Notes under the pieces: generated by a model
What the model was told of the DNA's origin: nothing
Seen by the model: only the letters and a program-made list of their open reading frames with translations
Database searches by the model: none
Made by a program: the position numbers and the translations under genes
Assembly (NCBI GenBank): GCA_947463325.1
Contig: CANHQT010000018.1
Coordinates: 1-44,807 of the forward strand
From: Sphingomonadaceae bacterium
GTDB taxonomy: Bacteria; Pseudomonadota; Alphaproteobacteria; Sphingomonadales; Sphingomonadaceae
Reading direction: 5' to 3'
DNA: 44,807 nucleotides
Shown here: piece by piece, positions 42,468 to 44,807 of the stretch
Numbering within the stretch: the stretch's first letter is position 1
Layout: every line of letters starts with the position of its first letter

Positions 42468-43676
42468 ATGAACGCTCCCAATTCCCTGCGCACCCAGCCT
42501 GATGAACGCGGGCATTTCGGAGATTTCGGTGGCCGCTATGTCGCCGAAACGCTGATGCCGCTGGTGCTGGATCTGGAGCGCGAGTATCGCGCGGCTAAGG
42601 CCGATCCGGCATTTCACGCCGAGTTCGACGACCTGCTCGAACATTATGTCGGGCGCCCTTCCCCGCTTTATTTCGCGCCGCGTCTGACGGCCGAGTTGGG
42701 CGGCGCCCAGGTCTGGTTCAAGCGCGACGAGCTCAATCACACCGGCGCGCACAAGATCAACAATTGCATCGGCCAAATTCTGCTCGCCATCCGCATGGGC
42801 AAGAAGAAGATCATCGCCGAAACCGGCGCGGGCCAGCATGGCGTTGCAACCGCCACCGTCTGCGCCCGCTTTGGTTTGCCCTGCACCATCTTCATGGGCG
42901 CGCGCGATATCGAACGGCAGCAGCCCAATGTGTTCCGCATGCGGCTGCTCGGCGCGGATGTGCGCGCGGTCGAAAGCGGCGCGCGCACGCTCAAGGATGC
43001 GATGAACGAGGCGCTGCGCCACTGGGTCGCGAACGTCCACGACACATTCTACATCATCGGCACGGCAGCCGGTCCGCACCCCTACCCCGAGCTAGTCCGC
43101 GACTTCCAGAGCGTGATCGGGCGTGAGGCGCGCGCCCAGATGCTCGCCCGCACGGGCCGGCTGCCCGACCTGCTCGTCGCGGCGATCGGCGGGGGCAGCA
43201 ATGCCATCGGTCTCTTCCACCCCTTCCTCGACGACAGTGACGTAAAGATGCTCGGGGTCGAGGCAGCGGGCTACGGCCTCGATGCCGAACATGCTGCCAG
43301 CCTTGCGGGCGGTTCGCCCGGTATCCTCCACGGCAACAAGACCTATCTGTTGCAGGACGAGGACGGCCAGATCACCGAGGGGCATTCGATCAGCGCCGGC
43401 CTCGACTATCCCGGCATCGGCCCCGAACATGCCTGGCTCAAAGACATCGGTCGTGTGGACTATACCTCCGTGACCGACGCAGAGGCGCTCGACGCCTTTC
43501 AGCTTCTTTGCCGCACCGAAGGCATCATCCCCGCGCTCGAACCCAGCCACGCCATCGCCGCCGTCGCCAAGGTCGCCCCGACGATGGACAAGAGCGCGAT
43601 CATCCTTGCCAACCTATGCGGCCGTGGGGACAAGGACATCTTCACCGTGGCAGAGGCGCTGGGAGTGGAGATGTGA
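42468..43676 (+). CDS. trpB: Tryptophan synthase beta chain
   Basis: PLP enzyme joining indole and serine. The 402 aa chain carries [18 protein letters not shown], the PLP lysine in [23 protein letters not shown], the phosphate loop [11 protein letters not shown] and [14 protein letters not shown]. All are diagnostic for TrpB1. The frame is open back to 42354 inside trpF, but the ATG at 42468 ([10 protein letters not shown]) gives the family N-terminus and has AAGAGA upstream. It precedes trpA by 40 bases. Confidence 0.97.
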   Translation: MNAPNSLRTQPDERGHFGDFGGRYVAETLMPLVLDLEREYRAAKADPAFHAEFDDLLEHYVGRPSPLYFAPRLTAELGGAQVWFKRDELNHTGAHKINNCIGQILLAIRMGKKKIIAETGAGQHGVATATVCARFGLPCTIFMGARDIERQQPNVFRMRLLGADVRAVESGARTLKDAMNEALRHWVANVHDTFYIIGTAAGPHPYPELVRDFQSVIGREARAQMLARTGRLPDLLVAAIGGGSNAIGLFHPFLDDSDVKMLGVEAAGYGLDAEHAASLAGGSPGILHGNKTYLLQDEDGQITEGHSISAGLDYPGIGPEHAWLKDIGRVDYTSVTDAEALDAFQLLCRTEGIIPALEPSHAIAAVAKVAPTMDKSAIILANLCGRGDKDIFTVAEALGVEM

Positions 43677-43716
43677 GGCGGTACAGCATAGCCAAGCAGG
43701 AATGGTACGGACTGAG

Positions 43717-44499
43717 ATGAACCGTTTTTCCTCAGCCTTCTCCAAACCCAGCCCCGCCCTCGTTACCTTTGTCACTGCCGGCGACGGGCCAACCGATGCG
43801 ATCCTCGATGCCCTCGTCGCGGGTGGGGCGGATGTGATCGAGCTGGGGATGCCCTTTACCGATCCGATGGCCGATGGGCCGGCGATCCAGAGCGCCAACC
43901 TGCGCTCGCTGGGCGCGGGGACAACCACCGCCGATGTGCTGCGCATCGCTACCGATTTTCGCGCACGGCACCCGGAGGTGCCGCTTGTGCTGATGGGCTA
44001 TGCCAATCCGATGGTGCGGCGCGGGGCGGAATGGTTCGCGGCGGCATGTGCGCAGGCTGGCGTCGACGGCGTGATCTGTGTCGACATGCCCCCGGAAGAG
44101 GATGATGGCCTGGGCGTTGCGCTGCGATCCGCAGGCGTGGCGCCTATCCGGCTGGCGACGCCGACGACCGATGCGGCGCGCCTGCCCGCGGTGCTCGATG
44201 GCGCACAGGGCTTCCTCTATTATGTCTCGGTTGCCGGCATCACTGGCCTGCAGCAGGCTAGCCAGCAATCCATTGCGGATGCGGTTGCGGCGCTGAAACA
44301 GGCGACCGATCTGCCAGTCGCGGTCGGTTTTGGTATCCGCACGCCAGAACAGGCGGCAGCTGTGGCAGAAGTTGCTGATGGTGTCGTGGTGGGATCGGCA
44401 ATCGTGGAGATTGTGGGGGCGCAAGGGGCCAATGCGCCCGTACATGTCCGCGACTATGTTGCCTCGCTGAAATCGGCTATCGCCGCGTCCAGAAAATGA
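43717..44499 (+). CDS. trpA: Tryptophan synthase alpha chain
   Basis: Releases indole from indole-3-glycerol phosphate and channels it to TrpB. The 260 aa TIM barrel has the catalytic pair Glu and Asp in VIELGMPFTDPMADG, followed by IQSANLRSL, VDMPPEE, YYVSVAGITG and VGFGIRTPEQA. The ATG at 43717 (MNRFSSAF) matches the family start; upstream open frame to 43606 overlaps trpB and is not coding. Confidence 0.97.
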   Translation: MNRFSSAFSKPSPALVTFVTAGDGPTDAILDALVAGGADVIELGMPFTDPMADGPAIQSANLRSLGAGTTTADVLRIATDFRARHPEVPLVLMGYANPMVRRGAEWFAAACAQAGVDGVICVDMPPEEDDGLGVALRSAGVAPIRLATPTTDAARLPAVLDGAQGFLYYVSVAGITGLQQASQQSIADAVAALKQATDLPVAVGFGIRTPEQAAAVAEVADGVVVGSAIVEIVGAQGANAPVHVRDYVASLKSAIAASRK

Positions 44500-44548
44500 T
44501 TGCAGAAGTCCGCTTGCCCGCTGTGGGCGGACCTAGGGGTTTTGATCG

Positions 44549-44807
44549 ATGAGCTGGCTTAACCGCGTCCGCAACGCCCTTCCCTTCGTCGCGAAGCGCG
44601 AGACAGCGGACAATCTGTGGCACAAGTGCAAGGCCTGCCACACCATGGTTTTCTGCAAGGAGTGGGAAGACAATCTCAATGTCTGCCCACGCTGCAATCA
44701 CCATGACCGTATCGGTGCGGCGGAGCGGTTTGCGCAGCTGTTCGACCAAGGCAGTATGGTTTCTATCGCCCTGCCCAAGGCCCCTGAAGACCCGCTGAAG
44801 TTCCGCG
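44549..44807 (+). CDS. accD: Acetyl-CoA carboxylase carboxyltransferase subunit beta (N-terminal part)
   Basis: First 86 codons only; the rest lies beyond the window. AccD carries the zinc-ribbon half of the carboxyltransferase that makes malonyl-CoA. The start SWLNRVRNALPFVAKR is followed by the four-Cys zinc finger (CKAC at about 28-31 and CPRC at about 50-53) and HDRIGAAERF. It begins 49 bases after trpA, in the usual trpA-accD-(folC) order. It connects the region to bicarbonate use, since the carboxylase complex consumes HCO3-. Confidence 0.94.
   Translation, partial: MSWLNRVRNALPFVAKRETADNLWHKCKACHTMVFCKEWEDNLNVCPRCNHHDRIGAAERFAQLFDQGSMVSIALPKAPEDPLKFR

Overview
The window is ordinary chromosomal DNA of an alphaproteobacterium, very probably a member of the Sphingomonadales. 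Signs of this are the nifR3/dusB-ntrB-ntrC-ntrY-ntrX-hfq-hflX gene order, an Hfq with two fused Sm domains, a fused IspDF, the cell-cycle regulator GcrA, a split ATP synthase operon with both b and b' subunits, and the lapA-pyrF-trpF-trpB-trpA-accD run. Genes are densely packed, with many 1-8 bp start/stop overlaps and frequent GTG or TTG starts. I see no insertion sequence, prophage, integrase or CRISPR array. No gap between genes exceeds 300 bases; the longest, about 243 bp at 16544-16786, holds no gene.

Layout. 1-9039 (minus): nitrogen-control operon dusB-ntrB-ntrC-ntrY-ntrX followed by hfq-hflX. 9199-10930 (plus): ispDF and cinA, converging on 10864-12271 (minus), coq10/ratA and lipA. 12358-14862 (plus): a compact inorganic-carbon cassette, with an SbtA-type bicarbonate transporter, a PII-like protein and a beta-carbonic anhydrase, followed by a flavin-binding split-barrel protein. 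14870-16543 (minus): ettA. 16787-18348 (minus): two related small tail-anchored proteins, a small exported protein and hspQ. 18493-18582: tRNA-Ser(CGA). 18668-20336 (minus): two lipoproteins. 20507-21355 (minus): an ABC-2 permease. 21459-25902 (plus): gcrA, a hotdog thioesterase, parE and a beta-lactamase-fold serine hydrolase. 25871-31920 (minus): uvrC-recO-leuB-metZ-apaG-lysR. 31984-34536 (minus): the ATP synthase Fo operon atpI-atpB-atpE-atpF'-atpF. 34721-38468 (minus): ydbH-ynbE-ydbL, an envelope lipid-transport module. 38605-44807 (plus): radC, purB, lapA, pyrF, trpF, trpB, trpA and the start of accD.

The ntr genes form two paired sensor/regulator systems: NtrB/NtrC, with an intact sigma54 contact loop, and membrane NtrY/NtrX, whose regulator lacks that loop. 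Hfq and HflX follow, as in other alphaproteobacteria. The SbtA/PII-like/carbonic-anhydrase cassette suggests regulated bicarbonate uptake and interconversion with CO2. No RuBisCO or carboxysome gene is visible, so the likely use is anaplerotic carboxylation, for example acetyl-CoA carboxylase (accD lies in this window), or pH/CO2 homeostasis.

The points I consider most worth a second look are the bicarbonate cassette, the tandem Hfq with its diverged second domain, the pair of unknown tail-anchored proteins, the poly-G tract at the ribosome-binding site of a lipoprotein gene, the hairpin just after atpE, and a RecO that seems to have lost its zinc-finger segment. All family calls are from reading the sequence; no database search was run.
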